DNA of 64,000 nt from Neoechinorhynchus agilis. Its lineage: Eukaryota > Acanthocephala. The stretch is from positions 930,001-994,000 of the forward strand of contig CM121343.1 of NCBI GenBank assembly GCA_051530055.1, written 5' to 3'. The notes beneath the pieces are model-generated. The model had not been told where the DNA came from, did not search any database, and worked only from the letters and a program-made list of their open reading frames with translations. This document shows, piece by piece, positions 47,101 to 57,532 of the stretch. A program made the translations under genes and the position numbers. How positions within the stretch are numbered: the stretch's first letter is position 1; each line of letters begins with the position of its first letter.

Positions 47101-48036
47101 TATTTCTTCGACAAAATATCTCGCTGGCAGTACAACGGGGCAATGCTGCCAGCGTGATGGCGACGGTCGAGGAAGGACAAAAGCTGGAATTTGGTGGGAG
47201 GTGGTGAATGTAAAGAAAAGTAATTAAGTTCAGGGTAAACAGGGCGCAATGGCTTTTAAAAAAATCATAATTGACAAAACTTTCGAACAAATGATTCTCA
47301 TCTCCAAATTATTTAATCGTCGGATTCCATTTCTTAAGTATTTACATTCTTATGGAATTCCACGAATTTTAGGTCCCTGAAAGCCGTGTAAAATAATCTA
47401 ATTAGTGCACTAGACGTGCAACGTCTATTTCATTTGCAATTCGAAAGCGAGGTACTATATTTTCATATCCACAAGATTCTTTAAAGGTTCATCTACTGTA
47501 AAATCCAAATTCGTGAAAAAAAATCGGAACTAGGCATTAAAATACGACCCACCAAAAACAATTTCTTGAACATTTTATTCATGTTATTAAAATTTAGATC
47601 TAAAAATGTTTACCTCATATCCGGATATTGGTTTTATATGTTTCATATCCAAATCACTTAAAAGGATAGCAATGTCTTCGGCCTACAAATCATTTTAAAT
47701 TCAACGCATCATTCTAGCGCGTGATTTCACTTACGCTTTTTAATCCGAAAAATGGAACACAATCTTTATAAATGGCATTCTTCTTTTCGATTATGGCATT
47801 TCCGCTAATCAATTTTTCCTTTGTTAACTCGCTTTTCTTTTCGGCTCTACTCAACTCGATTTCTATAGACGATAACAACTTTTATGTTCATTTTTAATAA
47901 ACAATCAATTACCCTTGTCGTCCAGAATCAATTTGGTCAAATATTTCTCATCCTCCAAATTTATTTGTTTTCTGTGTACAAATCCTGAGATATTCTTGCT
48001 TTTTTCAGCAATCTTCATTTTAGCCAAATTGACCAT
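44111..48036 (-). CDS. Coiled-coil protein of 583 codons, ten exons (copy 2)
   Basis: Exons on the minus strand: 48036-47913, 47862-47735, 47682-47614, 46280-45996, 45941-45644, 45591-45500, 45322-45150, 45096-44940, 44588-44460, 44407-44111. Each has the same length as in copy 1, with GT-AG ends, so the frame is fully open. Only scattered substitutions separate the copies (for example CIVET/CVVET, SIQEE/SMQEE, GIEPD/GIDPD), several of them conservative. The LINE A insertion lies inside intron 3 and leaves its splice sites intact. Function unknown; see copy 1 for domain description. Confidence 0.75.
46382..47290 (+). mobile_element. LINE A copy 3, 5'-truncated, with the best-preserved C-terminal half
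   Basis: The open frame 46392-47207 (271 residues) holds the CCHC knuckle (CTPHRCRCG ... HGLVC), then RLDGRRPDG, WREGKCLLWDATCVDT (the likely PD-(D/E)XK core), FVPFGVETYGALGSSAL and ISLAVQRGNAASVMATVE. The flanks match the uninterrupted intron at 23150-23175 in copy 1, so the insertion postdates the block duplication. Confidence 0.9.
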
Positions 48037-48486
48037 TGTCAGAATTTTATCGTAGTAATTTTAAAAACTAAGATCGGTTACCTAGGAAACACTTTTAAAG
48101 AGTAAACCGTCGTTGGCATTTTAAGAACGCAACTTAGAAATAATGAACTTTCTCAAAGTTTTAATGCCGTCTTTAAAAAGAATTTATGAGCGCAATTTCT
48201 TCATGAAGAGAGATCAAATCGCAAAACGAAAGGGATAAGTTAGATAAGTGATTTGGAATAATAAGCGTTTATTTATATATTTTAGATTTTGATCACTGAA
48301 GGCTCTGTTGATTTCAAGAGAAAATGCTTTAAAAAGTATCTACACAGTTCGATGGTTTCTCCGAATCGCGTGTGTTTAGCAAACGGACTAAAAAGGGACA
48401 TTTGAATTTTAATAAACTTCAGCACATTGTTGTTATTCGAGAATAAATAAACCGTGAATCAAAAGTAAAATTCTTATCAGCAAAAA

Positions 48487-48800
48487 TTCCGAATACGTAA
48501 AATCACCTCTGAAACGGTTAAACAATTAAAGTTTATGCATCTTCTTTAATTTCTCGGATTTATGAAATTCCTCCGTTTTCGATAATCCCCCCGATGAATT
48601 TCTTTTTGGCAAAAATGCGAAGAACTTTTGAATCTCCATTACACTTCGTCCCAAAATATTCTTGAATTATTTTGCATTGCGGCGTACCTTCTATTTCAAC
48701 CGTCTTAATATCTTGAAATGTAGCAAAGACAAAGGACATTTTTTGCTTTGGATGGAAAACGGGCAATACTTCTTGTTAAAAACAACTACTTTGGTATTAT
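48487..48800 (-). pseudogene. Glutaredoxin pseudogene, block copy 2
   Basis: Same gene as at 17760-18083. The active-site region here reads CPFS. The frame 48766-48560 codes KTVEIEGTPQCK and RIFAKKKFIGG. It shares the 3' frame change with copy 1 but lacks copy 1's stop after LLHF (here CAA-like, open), so copy 1 decayed further. Confidence 0.7.
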
Positions 48801-49574
48801 TAATAAGATTCTTGACCAATTGTTTTGAAAATACGATTTAACATTCCGACTTCATAGCAAGTTTGTGTTTGCTTGCGATTTCTTGGTTTTGCGTAACATC
48901 GAAATCAATTTACCATTTGTGTTCATTTTATTAAGATCCAATCACCCGGCTATACATTTTCCATTGAGAAATATTCTCGGCATTGTTCGGTTGCCATCGC
49001 AAATAGTGGTTATGTGATTATTTATCTATCTGCAGTTTTCGATTTGATTAAATTTAATGATATTTTCATCTTCGATTTGACATCGATTTAATACGTTCTT
49101 AACGACGTACGAAGACATGCCAGGCTCTTATTAAACCTCAAGACATTGGAACTTCCCGGCGAGAGAAAAACCAGGCATAAGACAAATCACGGATTCCAGA
49201 AAATGCAGATAGTTTAGTCGCTGTTGGCCCGAATCGGCAAAAACAGTTTCCACCAGGCGTTGAAATTTCGTTGGAATTAGTAGAAGGCGGGATATTATCG
49301 GTGAACGAATACCTAAGAATTATTAAACCATTGATCGCTTGTTGTCTGTGTAGAATTGGTGGCTATCTAGAGGCCTCCCAATAAATTTAAAATAAATAAT
49401 ATACCAATACTAAAGAACAGTTCTTTTTGACGAATGATATTAAAGTCAAAAATCGGATTTTAAAAAATGAAATACCTCGTGCCTTTCGAAACGAATTAAA
49501 ATAATCTCCGCATTAATTTAGTTTTTTACTAGAAAGCAAACTAAACGCGAATTCGCTTTGTAAATGAAGCGACG

Positions 49575-49680
49575 CCGAAACACAAATGAATGATCGAAAA
49601 GGAAGGGGAGGCTTCAAAACTTTAAAGACGGATGATATCTAATCAGAAGCTTGTTCGAAGCTAACACGGCGCTATCCCTG
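49575..49680 (-). repeat. 118-bp satellite monomer, minus orientation
   Basis: The reverse complement carries GACATCATCCGTC-like, GAAGCCTCCCC and TTCATTTGTGT elements, abutting the block edge. Confidence 0.75.
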
Positions 49681-49713
49681 AGCCGATGAACTGGCTGAGT
49701 TTGACATTTCGTA

Positions 49714-50010
49714 GTTGTGTCGAGGTGGTCAAGTGGACTAATGCCCGTGATCCCGATTAGGGGTCAAGTGGTTCGAATCCGTTACCACCAATGACGCACA
49801 GCCAAAGGGGACGAAATACCGCTGAAGGGAGGAAACTCACTGATGAGTCCCGCCTCCTCGGGAGGTATCTGAGGATCCGGAGGAATGTACAAACTCTTAA
49901 CCGTGCATTAGAGACTATGTGGTTATATCACTTCTCTGATGTAATTGGTTTGGCTTTATGCCTAAATAAAATCAGCCGGACAAGAAAGGGATTGTCTAAA
50001 ATTGAAGTAT
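49714..50010 (+). mobile_element. tRNA-derived SINE with intact A and B boxes
   Basis: The head at 49716-49789 has a box A (TGGTCAAGTGG), a box B (GGTTCGAATCC) and a CCA-like end ACCACCA. The family body (GACGAAATACCGCTGAAGGG ... CCTCGGGAGGTATCTGAGG) follows. This is the best reference for the family in the window. It interrupts the satellite. Confidence 0.8.
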
Positions 50011-50285
50011 CTTAACAATTAGCAATCGGATTCGTGCTGCTTGAGATATTTAAATGAATGCTTGAAAAGGTCTGGGTGGCTTCATAACTTTAAGGACGGA
50101 TGATGTCTAATCGGGAGCTGGTTGGGAGCTTAGCAAGCCGCAATCGGATTTCCCCTGCTCAAGATAATCAGATGAGTGCCCGAAAAGTAAGGGGAAGCTT
50201 TATAACTTTAAAGACAGATGATGTCTAACCGGGGCAACTTTCTTATTTAAAGTTTTAATATTTCGTTACAAAAATAAACGCGCGA
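50011..50285 (-). repeat. 118-bp satellite monomers and leader, minus orientation
   Basis: Two diverged monomers (GGCTTCATAACTTTAAGGAC, GATGATGTCTAATCGGGAGC) are followed at about 50240-50285 by the inverted leader (AACTTTCTTATTTAAAGTTT). Confidence 0.8.
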
Positions 50286-50539
50286 GTATTACTTCTAATA
50301 ATACGTTTATTTGTAGGTTAATGAAACAATGGACCCATGTATCTGTGGGTCCTTTGAACACTAATGCGCAGAAGAGATTGTGAGGTTTTGAGGTTGGGTC
50401 TTTCCTCCGGTTCAAGATAATTTAAATTTTCATGCCAAAATTTAATTTTGGTTCCAAACAGACCTTGAACGTGGTTTCGTTTTTGTGGTTGAATTATTTT
50501 GGTCCGTTATTTGGCTTTTGATTTTGGTTGGTTTATTTA
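50286..50539. other. Spacer between satellite and Jockey-like LINE
   Basis: No gene. A small hairpin, GGACCCATG / TGTGGGTCC, lies at about 50331-50353. Confidence 0.4.
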
Positions 50540-52135
50540 TCAACACGTTTTATAAATTTAAGAAAAGCGCGATCCACACACTTGCCAGCATCTATCTTTC
50601 CTGAAGGTGTCTGGATGTCGGATGTTGAGGTAAGGGAGGTGGGACTGGTTTTTGAAGGGGTGTTGATGTGGGATCGGAGGCTTTGTAAGCGAGATGACAG
50701 ATTAAGTCTTTCCTTGTTCTCCGGTTATTAAGGAAAGATTGGGCTTGGGGGAGGCAAGATTTTTGGTAGAGGGTGGTACGAGCGAGGGATGAAAAAGGTT
50801 GGGGTTACGGGTGTTTACGAAGGAAGAGTATTTAGAGATAAAAGAAAATTGGGGAGGGGGTTGAAGAAGACGGAGGACGTTTTTGGAGAAAATGGAGTGG
50901 AGGTGGGTGTCGAGGGGAGGGAGTGAAGTCCCGAATATTCTCTCTGCTCTCTTGTGGAAGGTCTCGAGGGAATGGAGAGCATTGACGGAGAGGGGGAGGA
51001 AAGTGGGGGAAAGCGTATGTAAGGATAGGAAGGATGGTAGAAAGATAAAAGTGAGCAAGGTGTTTAGGGGATACGCCGAGATGCCGGAGGAGTTTGAGAA
51101 GGTAAAGACGAGGGTTTGCTTTTGAGAGGGTAAATGAAATGTGGGTATCCCATTTAAGGTTTTCTTGGAAAGTCAGGCCCAATATTCGGAGAGAAGAGGA
51201 GCGTTAAATGGGGAGAGGGAGAGGCGCGGGGATAAGGTTGCGTTTGGAAATGTGGGGGAAAAGCTCAAAAGATTTGGACAAATTTAGGAAGAGGTTTAGG
51301 GTGGAGAGCGAGGAAATGAGATGGGTGATCTCGTCCATGGTTGTGGAGAGAGAGGGAGAAGCGATGGTAATGACTGTGAGGTCATCTGCATAAGGAAAAT
51401 ATTTGGTAGAGGGAGCGAGGGGATGGAGGTCATTTAGAAAAATGTCAAAGAGGAGAGGGGAAAGTACGGCGCCTTGGAGGACCCCTTTAAATACGGGCAG
51501 AGAGGAAGAACAAGAAGTTCCACATTGGATATATTGTTTGCGGTTGGAGAGGAAAGAGGAAATCCAAGCGAGTTGCCAGATTGGGAGGCCAAAGGAAGCA
51601 CATGATTGGAGGAGAAGGGAGTGATCTACCGACTCGAAGGCCCTGGAAACATCGAGTTGCACGAGACAGACGGTTGATGCTGGACTGGAATCTAAGCTGC
51701 GCACAAGCGTATCGTAAAAGCAGAGGAGGGCATCAGAACAAGAGTAATTGGGACGGAAAGCGAATTGGGAAGGGGAGATGTTTTTGAGGAAGGGAAGTAG
51801 GCGGGTTTTAAAACATTTTTCTAAGATTTTAGAGAACGTTAAGAGGATAGAGATGGGACGAAAGGATGTGGGGGAAAACGGTTTATCGTTTTTGGGAAGG
51901 GGGACGACACGGGCTTCCTTAAGACACGATGGGAAAGAGCCCAGTAGAAAGCTAAGGTTCGTTATGTGCGTTAGAGGATCGATAAGTTCCGGGATGATGA
52001 AACGAATGGCCCAATTTGGGATAGTCGAATCAGGGGATCCGACGAATGGAATAAGCTGATGCATACCATCAACGGTAATCCGGTCTACGTTCCTTATCTG
52101 CCATTGGCTTACCAAATGTATGCAATTTACCATTT
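50540..52135 (-). mobile_element. Jockey/CR1-like LINE, 5'-truncated
   Basis: The minus ORF 52133-51204 (309 residues) holds RT motifs PLPKNDKPFSPTSFRPISIL, FRPNYSCSDAL, VQLDVSRAFESVDHSLLL, KGVLQGAVLSPLLFDIFLND and YADDLTV. The frame 51182-50832 adds the thumb (FQENLKWDTHISFTLSKAN, STILPILTYAFP). The APE endonuclease and ORF1 are missing. G-rich composition on the plus strand sets it off from its surroundings. Confidence 0.85.
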
Positions 52136-52180
52136 TTTAATCCTATGGAACACTGCTTGATTATTCAGGCGCATTGTTTA

Positions 52181-55100
52181 ATCTTTTCCCCCTTTTATTT
52201 TGTTTGACAATCGGCGCACTGATTTATTAGTCTTTTGTTTTTCCAAGCTTTCGCCGATTAACGGCCTCTTCAGGGATCTACAATGGTGAAGTGGAGAAGT
52301 GAGACTCATAACAGTGACATTGAAGCGGATAGCTCGTCCCGTTTGTTGAGCGATTCCCGAGGTACTTTACTCGCTTCATCGGTGACGGACCCATTATCGC
52401 TTTCCCTACCTACCGCCCGGGATATCAATAACGCCTCGGCAATCGAGAGCTCTACGGGGTCCCGTGCCACAAACCTGACCTGGGTGATAATCTCTACTTT
52501 CCCATCACGGTGGAGCTCCGCTTGGTGCTTTGTCCAGGGTGTGGCTATGTACGATTTTGCGTCCAGATTTAACGCGCTACGAACGTGCTTCGTGATACGT
52601 TGACGTAAGGGCCGTTCCGTTTTTCCAATATAAGTGACCTTGCGATTAGCATCGTTCAGGCATCGCTTGCACTCCATCTCATAGACAACGTTGCCTCGAG
52701 TGCAAATCCAATTGCGTCCTCCATTTTTCAAGGTCCTTCCCGGAGCATAGGCGCATGGGGGAAACTGTCACAGTGCAAAGTGAAAACGAGAGCGGGGTAT
52801 TGGAACATTCAGAGAACTCTAGGCCGCGGTTTAATTTTGAGAGAATAGTGGTGGCGACTCCTAGAGCAGATGACTGCAAAGAGAGACGCTTGCTCCAGCT
52901 TCGTGAGGGCATGGAAACCCTTACGAATCGCTACAGGGATCAAAAGCAGAAATCGAACCTCACCCGGGCAGAGCAGAATGCGCTAGCACTGGTAAAAGAC
53001 CGAGTCAGGAACAAGTCGATTCGCATTCTAATGAGTGACAAGGGAGGTGATTTGGTTTCGGTATCAAACAGTGTAGAGGAGGCCATGATGGAGGAAATCC
53101 TTCAGGATCGGACAACATATGTGACCGAATAGAAGGACGATTGCGAGTCAAAGCGAAAGAGTCTAAACGGAGTTTTTCGGGAAGTGATAGCCGCCAGAGG
53201 TTTAAAAGGAATGGGTGGCTTCGTGCATGGACCGTTGAGAGTTCCTGTGATGTACCCAACGGTAAAAACGCACAAAATACCGGTCGGTACAATAACATTG
53301 ACAACGACACTTAAATGCAGACCGATTATTTCGGCAATAAATGGGCCGGCATACCGATTATCCTGTCTCCTAGCGAGAGCTGTTAGCCCACTACTAAAAA
53401 CTATGATCTCGCACGTGAGGGTGCGCGGCGTGACGACTTAAATGGAAGCAGGCTTATGCCCTATCGATTTTGTATCACTCTACATGAACGTCGATAATGA
53501 AGGATCGATGAGAGCACTAGAGAAGCGGTTGAACGAAAGCAAGGAGGACTTAAACCTGTTCAGGATGCGGAGTGCGGCCTCTTTCGATTCAAGGACCGAC
53601 TATACAGGCAAATCCGTGGATTGGCAATGGGAAACAGTCTTGCTCCAGTCTTGGTCATGATTTTCCTCGATGATTTGGAAAGGCAGCATATTTTCCCAGA
53701 CTTTTAACGTCGAGTCAGATCTACCTCCGTTATGTGGATGATGTGTTGTTCGCCTATAAAGAGGATTCTGAGGTCGACGATATGAAGAGAGAGTTTAATT
53801 CTATGGACCCCACCGGCGCAATTAAGGTGACACGAGACAATCCATCGGATCATTTGCCGTTCCTCAATTTACGCGTCAAGACTGATGATGCCAAGGATTA
53901 CAGTTGGTACCGCAAACCGTGCCGGAAGGACATCGTAATGCACCGGGATTCGCATCATCCGTGGGTGATGAAGCAAGGAATATACGCGGAGATGCACCGG
54001 ACGGCACTTGTCTGCTCATCATCACCAGAACAAAAACAACTGGCTGTAGAGAAAGTTAATAAGCTCTTCGCTGATAATGGATACACAGCCAATGAGATCA
54101 AGAGGTTCCAACGGCGGTGCAACCGGAGAACCAAAGGATGGAGACGGGACGGAAAGCGCTCATTGGAGCGGGCTGGAGTGAACCCGCCAATTCTGAACAT
54201 TCAGTATATCAGCGAGAAGTTCACTAGTGACGTTCGGAAATTACTACGGCAATCGAAAATGGATGTCCGGGTAGTCCACAGAAGCGCACCTACGCTCAGA
54301 CGGATTTTTGACAAGGACTGGCCACCATAAAACGACTGAGTCATGTCCAGCTTCCTGCTTAATGTTCGCCTATGCACCGGGAAGGAGCTTGAAAAATGGA
54401 GGACGCAATTGGATTTGCACTCGAGGCAACGTTGTCTATGAGATAGAGTGCAAGCGATGCCTGAACGATGCTAATCGCAAGGTCGCTTATATTGTAAAAA
54501 CGGAACGGCCGTTACGTTAATGTATCACGAAGCACGTTCGTAGCACGTTAAATCTGGACGCAAAATCGTACATAGCCACACCCTGGACAAAGCACCAAGC
54601 GGAGCTCCACCGTGATGGGAAAGTGGAGATTATCACCCAGGTCAGGTTTGTGGCACATCAGTGGGTGATGAAGCAAGGAATATACGCGGAGATGCACCGG
54701 ACGGCACTTGTCTGCTCATCATCACCAGAACAAAAACAATTGGCTGTAGAGAAAGTTAATAAGCTCTTCGCTGATAATGGATACACAGCCAATGAGATCA
54801 AGAGGTTCCAACGGCGGTGCAACCGGAGAACCAAAGGATGGAGACGGGACGGAAAACGCTCATTGGAGCGGGCTGGAGTGAACCCGCCAATTCTGAACAT
54901 TCAGTATATCAGCGAGAAGTTCACTAGTGACGTTCGGAAATTACTACCGCAATCGAAAATGGATGCCCGGGTAGTCCACAGAAGCGCACCTACGCTCAGA
55001 CGGATTTTTGACAAGGACTGGCCACCATAAAACGACTGAGTCATGTCCAGCTTCCTGCTTAATGTTCGCCTATGCACCGGGAAGGAGCTTGAAAAATGGA

Positions 55101-56217
55101 GGACGCAATTGGATTTGCACTCGAGGCAACGTTGTCTATGAGATAGAGTGCAAGCGATGCCTGAACGATGCTAATCGCAAGGTCGCTTATATTGTAAAAA
55201 CGGAACGGCCGTTACGTTAATGTATCACGAAGCACGTTCGTAGCACGTTAAATCTGGACGCAAAATCGTACATAGCCACACCCTGGACAAAGCACCAAGC
55301 GGAGCTCCACCGTGATGGGAAAGTGGAGATTATCACCCAGGTCAGGTTTGTGGCACATCAGTGGGTGATGAAGCAAGGAATATACGCGGAGATGCACCGG
55401 ACGGCACTTGTCTGCTCATCATCACCAGAACAAAAACAATTGGCTGTAGAGAAAGTTAATAAGCTCTTCGCTGATAATGGATACACAGCCAATGAGATCA
55501 AGAGGTTCCAACGGCGGTGCAACCGGAGAACCAAAGGATGGAGACGGGACGGAAAACGCTCATTGGAGCGGGCTGGAGTGAACCCGCCAATTCTGAACAT
55601 TCAGTATATCAGCGAGAAGTTCACTAGTGACGTTCGGAAATTACTACCGCAATCGAAAATGGATGCCCGGGTAGTCCACAGAAGCGCACCTACGCTCAGA
55701 CGGATTTTTGACAAGGACTGGCCACCATAAAACGACTGAGTCATGTCCAGCTTCCTGCTTAATGTTCGCCTATGCACCGGGAAGGAGCTTGAAAAATGGA
55801 GGACGCAATTGGATTTGCACTCGTGGCAACGTTGTCTATGAGATAGAGCGCAAGCGATGCCTGAACGATGCTAATCGCAAGGTCGCTTATATTGTAAAAA
55901 CGGAACGGCCCTTACGTCAACGTATCACGTTCGTAGCGCGTTAAATCTGGACGCAAAATCGTACATAGCCACACCCTGGGCAAAGCACCACGCGGAGCAC
56001 CACCGTGATGGAAAAGTGGAGATGACCACCCAGGTCAGGTTTGTGGCCTCAGCAAACGGGACGAGCTATCCACTTCAATGTGACTGTTATGAGTCTCACT
56101 TCTCCACTTCACCATTGTAGATCCCTGAAGAGGCCGTTAAACGGCGAAAGCTTGGAAAAACAACAGACTAATAAATCAGTGCGCCGATTGTCAAACAAAA
56201 TAAAAGGGGGAAAAGAT
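52181..56217 (+). mobile_element. Penelope-like element with inverted arm and internal tandem repeat, broken
   Basis: The left arm (52181-52752) is an inverted copy of the 3' end and includes a GIY-YIG endonuclease domain open on the minus strand (52731-52306, VVYEMECKRC ... VTYIGKTERPLRQR). The main body on the plus strand has Penelope-type RT motifs (SDKGGDLVSV, TVKTHKIP, CRPIISAINGPA, DFVSLYMNV, LAMGNSLAPVL, YVDDVLFAYKED). The 3' end carries GIY-YIG again (VVYEIECKRC), and the right end, to 56217, mirrors the left. An inverted partial copy at the 5' side is a known Penelope structure. The body is interrupted at several points and looks inactive. Confidence 0.9.
53961..56050 (+). repeat. 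700-bp tandem repeat within the Penelope-like element, three units
   Basis: Units start at 53961, 54661 and 55361, exactly 700 bp apart. Each spans from the RT thumb (QGIYAEMHRTALVCSS) to the GIY-YIG region. Units 2 and 3 are nearly identical and differ together from unit 1, so the last duplication is the youngest. Confidence 0.95.
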
Positions 56218-56277
56218 ACCATTATTTTGAAAAATGCTCCAATCCAGTAAATAAGAAATAAACAAGTAGAGTTCACT

Positions 56278-57113
56278 TTGATAAAGCAATGGAATATTTT
56301 TCCTAGCAAGCTTATTCAAATCTGGCGAATCTACAAGTTTACCCAGGAGAGGAAGATATTCCGTCAATTGACCGTTCATGACGAAGATGAGAAGAGGGTG
56401 AGCAGAATAAAAGAGATGATGTCTCAGATGGGGGAAACCCGGAAATTTGAGACGCTTCAGTATAAGGATGCACAGGTAAGGTGTGCCTTATGTGAATCGA
56501 AACGTTTGGCCTGTGAGGGCTGTTCAGACTATGCCTCGGAACACGGCGGGTCAGCTGGTTGGCGCATTGGTCAGCAGATTGTGGACCATCGCATGTATCA
56601 AAAACACTATCAGGACTTGTACGTGACCTGTGGAGTAAAGGAATGTGGCGAGTGCGCCAAATGGAAGCTCCAAAATGTAGGTTACCGATTCGGCTCCTTC
56701 CTTATGTCCAGTGATCATACAAAGATATTGAAACAATGTGGTTCTGAAGAAACCCGCAAAAACAGCGATAGGGTTATTTATGAACCGCAAATGGGCAATA
56801 ATCAGGGTCAAAGAGCGGATGTTCCAAAGGAGCTCAATAGAAAAGAGATGGAGAATGAGATATATCTGCGTGAAATGGCGGAGAAACATGGGATTACATG
56901 GGACGAATGCGCAAAGCTCTACCTCTCACTAATAAAGATTTGATTCCTTATGATGAGGTGGTGATTGAGAGCTTAAGCCTATTGTGCGCAGGAGACAGTA
57001 TCGAAGAAATTAGCGCACTCACGGCAGATCTTTGCACTGAAGAATTTAACTGCTACCAGGACAAGGATGCGTTACTAATGCATCGGTTAAAGCAACCAAG
57101 AAGTCGTGTCTAA
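56278..57113 (+). CDS. Unrecognised Cys-containing protein, two overlapping frames
   Basis: The frame 56278-56943 (221 codons, no ATG at its start) has CxxC-type pairs (RCALCESKRLACEGCS and CGVKECGECAKW) spaced like a small zinc-binding module, then a charged region. A second frame, 56898-57113, overlaps by 46 bp and reads DLIPYDEVVIESLSLLCAGD. The change of frame could be a short intron or a frameshift. I do not recognise the protein. It begins 60 bp after the Penelope-like element, so it could be a host gene truncated by that insertion, or captured material. Confidence 0.35.
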
Positions 57114-57532
57114 CCAAACTCTCAATCTGGAGATGGAAGAGATATCTAGGGAGGTTTTCATCAGGCATCTATCCAACAAGAAATGAGGCTTCTTAGAGTA
57201 CTGTTGAAAGATGGAAGGCAAAACATCCCAAAGGAGCAAATCAGGTGACCAGTATGAGAAACAGCTCCGATTTGTGTTAAAAAGCACAATTTTTTCTGCG
57301 AACAATGTAAAGATCACACGCAACACGCGGCTGAGACTTCGAGATAAAGTCAGCAAGTGTAAAAATCTAAATAGCTCTTGATCTAGTAAAGACGTCGAAG
57401 TGATAGAACTTTCGAACGAAGGCTTTCATTAACACAAATATGTCTAAAACGGTAAGCAAAAAAACTGTTGAATGGCTGACCTTGGTTTTTTTATAAATTT
57501 CATTGATTTTAGCAATTTACCACTATCGCGGT
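57114..57532. other. Intergenic, no gene seen
   Basis: No supported exon. A minus frame at 57087-57356 is the shadow of low-complexity sequence. Confidence 0.45.

Larger units (their letters stand above)
43546..49574 (-). repeat. Cargo block copy 2, reverse complement
   Basis: The mirror of copy 3 from 43546 and of copy 1 to 49574. It contains the TIR-bounded LINE tail (43815-43960), the full coiled-coil gene, a LINE A insertion (46382-47290) and the glutaredoxin pseudogene. In its own orientation it is preceded by satellite plus leader (49575-50285) and followed by leader plus satellite (43810-43546). Confidence 0.9.

Noticed and set aside
49716-49789. Functional tRNA gene
   Set aside because: A and B boxes are present but no acceptor stem closes, and the SINE body follows directly.
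50702-51182. Plus-strand glycine/arginine-rich frames in 50.5-52 kb
   Set aside because: They are shadows of the minus-strand Jockey/CR1-like reverse transcriptase.
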